Shown here: positions 47,790 to 50,408 of the stretch, piece by piece
Numbering within the stretch: position 1 is the first letter of the stretch
Layout: each line of letters starts with the position of its first letter
Assembly (NCBI GenBank): GCA_022561985.1
Contig: JADFQE010000004.1
Location: 1-50,408 of the forward strand
Direction: 5' to 3'
From: Chloroflexota bacterium
GTDB taxonomy: Bacteria; Chloroflexota; Dehalococcoidia; Lucifugimonadales; Australimonadaceae
Length of the DNA stretch: 50,408 nt
Made by a program: the position numbers and the translations under genes
The notes under the pieces: model-generated
Told to the model about the DNA's origin: nothing
Database searches by the model: none
What the model saw: only the letters and a program-made list of their open reading frames with translations

Positions 47790-49160
47790 TCAGCCGTCCT
47801 GCAGCAGCGGCCGGAGCGCCCGCACGCGAGCCCTCTCGTCCAGCGCCCACACCGCCCCGACGACCGCACGGGCGCGGTCCGCTCCCAGGACGCTCGCGAT
47901 GAGGTCGGTGGCCTTGGCCTCCACGTCCTCGCGCGTCATCGGGTTGTCGGACGTGCCCCTGACCGCGGGGACGTGGCGCTCGAGCACGCGGCCGTCCGTC
48001 AGCGTGACCCGCACCGTGGCGGGCCGCTGCCGCTCCATGTCCGCGAACTCCGGGGAGCCCGTGAGCGTGACCCGCGAGCGCATATCGAGCACGGCGGGGT
48101 CGTCCATGCGGCCGTCGGTGTGCGTGGCCTCGAAGGACAAGCTCCCGCCGTCCAGCAGGATCACCGCCATGGCGTACTGGCAGTTGATATCGGGCATCGA
48201 GCGGTCGTCGACGATCCGCGCCCCATTCGGCGGCAGCGCCACATCGACCTTCGCCACGGAGCCCGGCTCGATCCCGTGCTCGGCCACGAGGCTCGTCAGC
48301 GCCTCGGCCGCGGCCTGGATCGGCGATCCCACGGGGAACTTCTTGATGTTGGTCTCGGTGATCTCGTAGTGGGTCCCGAGGCTCTCGACCCACCCCGCGA
48401 GCTCGTCGCGGTCCGGACAGAAGACGTCCAGGAAGTTGAACTCGCCGCTGAAGACGTCCTCCTCGCCGGTGAGCCCGGCCTGGACGAACAGCGCGGACGT
48501 GACGCCGTTGCGCGCGCCCATCCCGCCGAAGACGAAGGCCTTCTCCACGTGCTCCGAGTCCCGCGCCCAGGACGTGATGCCCGAGGCCTGCTGCGCCGTG
48601 TAGGCGAGCGCGTGCCGGACGCCGCGTGCATCCAGCCCCGCCAGCGCCGCCGCGGCAGCGGCCGCCCCGAACATCGGGCCGATGGCATGCGTCGCGTGCC
48701 CGGAGACCCCGCGCGAGCCGATGCCGCCCATGGCGCGTCCGATGCGGCAGCCCACGTCGTAGCCGAGCGCCACCGCACGCAGGAGCGCCTCGCCGCTCGC
48801 GTCCTCGCGCTCGGCGACCGCGAGCGCCGCCGGCACGACGGCACACCCTGGGTGCGTGAGCGAGGGCGCGTGGGAGTCGTCGGTCTCGTCCGCGTGGGCG
48901 AGCATGGCATTCGCCATCGCGGCGTTCACGGCGGTCGTCACCACCTGCGAGCCGACGACCATGCTCTCCGGCGTCCCGCCGGACGAGGCGGCGAACCGCG
49001 TCGCCAGCACGCCGGGCTTGAGCCGGGAGCCCGTGACCATCGCGGCGATGGTATCCAGCACGTGGTGCTTGGTCTTCTCGATGACCTCGGGCGGCAGCGG
49101 GCGCGCGAGCGCCCCCGCGATGTACCCGGCGAGGCGCTCGATGAGCGAAGGTCCCGTCAT
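47790..49160 (-). CDS. MmgE/PrpD family protein
   Basis: A 456-residue protein of the family that includes 2-methylcitrate dehydratase and cis-aconitate decarboxylase. I prefer the ATG at 49160 (MTGPSLIERLAGYIAG) because GAGGAG lies 8-13 bases upstream; an ATG at 49166 abuts it. Family segments are KHHVLDTIAAMVTGSR, NAMLAHADETDDSHAPSLTHPGC, ALGYDVGCRIGRAMG, GHATHAIGPMFGAAAAAAAL, KKFPVGSPIQAAAEAL and the small C-terminal domain. Many homologues act on unknown organic acids. Methylcitrate genes do not accompany it, so propionate metabolism is not implied. SDR genes lie just upstream on the same strand. Confidence 0.9.
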   Translation of the reverse strand: MTGPSLIERLAGYIAGALARPLPPEVIEKTKHHVLDTIAAMVTGSRLKPGVLATRFAASSGGTPESMVVGSQVVTTAVNAAMANAMLAHADETDDSHAPSLTHPGCAVVPAALAVAEREDASGEALLRAVALGYDVGCRIGRAMGGIGSRGVSGHATHAIGPMFGAAAAAAALAGLDARGVRHALAYTAQQASGITSWARDSEHVEKAFVFGGMGARNGVTSALFVQAGLTGEEDVFSGEFNFLDVFCPDRDELAGWVESLGTHYEITETNIKKFPVGSPIQAAAEALTSLVAEHGIEPGSVAKVDVALPPNGARIVDDRSMPDINCQYAMAVILLDGGSLSFEATHTDGRMDDPAVLDMRSRVTLTGSPEFADMERQRPATVRVTLTDGRVLERHVPAVRGTSDNPMTREDVEAKATDLIASVLGADRARAVVGAVWALDERARVRALRPLLQDG

Positions 49161-49188
49161 GTTCATCTCCTCAGGCTGTCCGGCGGGA

Positions 49189-49920
49189 TCAGGCGCCGCC
49201 CTGGCCGCCGTTGACGTGGAGTGTCTGCCCCGTGATGTAGGCCGCGTCGTCGCTGGCGAGGAACGCGCAGGCCGCTGCGACGTCGCCGACCGTCCCCTTC
49301 CGGTCGCCCTCCTCGCCGAGGCCCTTCGGGTACCAGGCCGAGTCGCGGGTCGTGTCGATGATGCCCGGCGAGACGAGGTTGACGCGGATGTTGTGCGGCC
49401 CGAGCTCCCGCGCCAGAGAGCGGCCGAGCCCCACCAGGCCCATCTTGGCCGCCGAGATGTGCGCGCGCTCCTTCCCGCCCGAGAACGCACCGCCCCCCAC
49501 GATGAGCTGTATGTTCCCCGACCCGCGCTCGATCATGCCGGGCACGACGGCGCGCGTGCAGTAGAACGCGCCGTCGAGCACGACGCCGCGGACGCGCTCC
49601 CAGTCGTCGTCGGTGAGATCGACGAAGGGCTTCGACGGCCGGATCGCCGCGTTGTTGACGAGTATGTCGATCCGGCCCAGCTCCGCGATCGCGGCCTCGA
49701 CCATCGCGTCGACGGCCCTGCGGTCGGCCACGTCGGCGAGCACGGCGATCGCCCGCACGCCGAGCGCCCGCGCCTCGGCCGCCACCGCGTCCGCCTCCGC
49801 GGCGTTCGTGCGCGCGTTGACGACGACGTCCGCGCCGTCCGCCGCGAGCCTGAGGATGATCGCCCGGCCGATGTTGCGGCCGGAGCCCGTCACCAGCGCG
49901 ACGCGGCCTGCGAGACTCAT
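49189..49920 (-). CDS. SDR-family protein lacking the catalytic tyrosine
   Basis: A Rossmann-fold short-chain dehydrogenase/reductase-like protein (243 residues from the ATG at 49920; a GTG at 49929 is possible). Residue numbers here count from the GTG. Cofactor motifs are intact: TGSGRNIG for the nucleotide, ARTNAAEAD after the second strand, VNNAAIRPS, and a C-terminal YITGQTLHVNGGQ. The active site is not: Lys162 is present (HISAAKMG), but the position of the Tyr in YxxxK is Ile158, and the Ser position is within GGG (144-147). It may be a non-classical SDR or one with lost or changed chemistry. It sits 28 bases upstream of MmgE/PrpD on the same strand. Confidence 0.85.
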   Translation of the reverse strand: MSLAGRVALVTGSGRNIGRAIILRLAADGADVVVNARTNAAEADAVAAEARALGVRAIAVLADVADRRAVDAMVEAAIAELGRIDILVNNAAIRPSKPFVDLTDDDWERVRGVVLDGAFYCTRAVVPGMIERGSGNIQLIVGGGAFSGGKERAHISAAKMGLVGLGRSLARELGPHNIRVNLVSPGIIDTTRDSAWYPKGLGEEGDRKGTVGDVAAACAFLASDDAAYITGQTLHVNGGQGGA

Positions 49921-49947
49921 CGCGTGCACGCCTTCCGGCGTCCGGGC

Positions 49948-50408
49948 TCACTCAAAGTGCGCGCCCCCGTTCACCCCGAAGCACTGGCCCGTGATGTAGC
50001 CGGCATGGGCGCTCGCGAGGTACACGACGAGCGCAGCGACCTCGTCGGGCCGTCCGAACCGCGGGACCGGCACGCGCTCGCCGACGCGGCCCGCGATATC
50101 CTCGGCGCGCTCCATGCCGGGGTCGCGCTCGACCTCGATGGAACCGGGCGCGATGCAATTCGCGGTGACCCCGTGGGCGCCGAACTCGCTGGCGATACCG
50201 CGGGTGAAGCCGACCACGCCGAGCTTGGCCGCGCCCTTCGCCGGACCGCCGCCGGTATAGGCCGAGATGCCGGAGTAGTTGACGATGCGCCCCCACCCCC
50301 GCTCGACCATGCCGGGGAGCACCGCGCGGCAGGTGAAGAAGGGCCCATCGAGGTTGACGGCCATGCTCCGGCGCCACTCCTCGGTCGTCGTCTCGAGGAA
50401 CGGTCCCT
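49948..50408 (-). CDS. SDR-family protein, partial at right edge, also without YxxxK tyrosine
   Basis: The gene enters from beyond base 50408; in frame it reads PFLETTTEEWRRSMAVNLDG and continues to the TGA at 49948-49950. Normal SDR features are NLDGPFFTCRAVLPGMVERG, GRIVNYSG, FTRGIASEFGAHGVTANCI, APGSIEVERD and a final YITGQCFGVNGG. The YxxxK region reads GGGPAKGAAKLGVVGF, with Lys at the Tyr position. The N-terminal cofactor-binding half lies outside the window. It is 27 bases upstream of the other SDR on the same strand, and both share this unusual active site. Confidence 0.82.
   Translation of the reverse strand, partial: GPFLETTTEEWRRSMAVNLDGPFFTCRAVLPGMVERGWGRIVNYSGISAYTGGGPAKGAAKLGVVGFTRGIASEFGAHGVTANCIAPGSIEVERDPGMERAEDIAGRVGERVPVPRFGRPDEVAALVVYLASAHAGYITGQCFGVNGGAHFE

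Noticed and set aside
1..50408. CRISPR arrays, insertion sequences, prophage genes
   Set aside because: No regularly spaced repeats, transposase motifs or phage structural proteins were found. Repeats present are short and intergenic.

Overview
The window is GC-rich (roughly two thirds G+C by eye) bacterial chromosome with GTG and TTG starts beside ATG, tight ATGA and TGATG gene overlaps, and lipoproteins whose signal peptides are followed by Thr/Pro-rich linkers. Together with a reductive-dehalogenase-like protein, a Rieske oxygenase, LigB-type dioxygenases and an MmgE/PrpD enzyme, this suggests Chloroflexota, possibly a Dehalococcoidia/SAR202-type lineage. That placement is inference; the window has no rRNA.

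Layout. 0-10.3 kb: the start of a threonylcarbamoyl-AMP synthase, an alpha/beta hydrolase, then a plus-strand purine cluster (guaA, purD, purE, purB, purC, purS) holding a small membrane protein, a shrunken HAD-phosphatase remnant, a DUF3105-type protein and a frameshifted egtB-like gene on the other strand. 10.3-16.8 kb: minus-strand birA, a HisS/HisZ-like protein, hisG, hisD, hisC and hisB with overlapping ends. 16.8-26.4 kb: an MFS exporter, a RidA-family protein, tRNA-Gly(UCC), an Asp-box beta-propeller, a soluble RdhA-like Fe-S protein, and a signalling operon of a GH3-like protein, a seven-helix histidine kinase and a CheY-like regulator. 26.4-31.9 kb: a bicupin, a Rieske oxygenase, a LigB-family protein, a LigJ-like hydratase and a 67-residue unknown. 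31.9-36.0 kb: mutY, an ITPase-like gene, mutL, and an ArsC/Spx-like gene with an in-frame TGA at its catalytic cysteine position. 36.0-50.4 kb: a CopD-like membrane protein, a Trm112-like protein, egtD, two iron-type ABC import loci without ATPases, a fused LigB-LigA dioxygenase, a cysteine hydrolase, an ABM-domain protein, MmgE/PrpD and two SDRs.

How the genes work together. The first 16 kb is housekeeping purine and histidine synthesis. The 26-31 kb and 40-50 kb blocks look catabolic: ring oxidation, extradiol cleavage, hydration and amide hydrolysis, beside iron-type importers that could supply non-haem iron enzymes. EgtB-like and EgtD proteins imply ergothioneine-type thiol chemistry. The strongest candidate for something new is the ArsC/Spx-like reading frame at 35587-35940. 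Its TGA codon falls where the catalytic cysteine belongs (U-x-x-C), the frame is intact afterwards, and a SECIS-like stem-loop follows at the usual bacterial distance. A dispersed palindromic repeat whose stem shows paired base changes is the second structural novelty.
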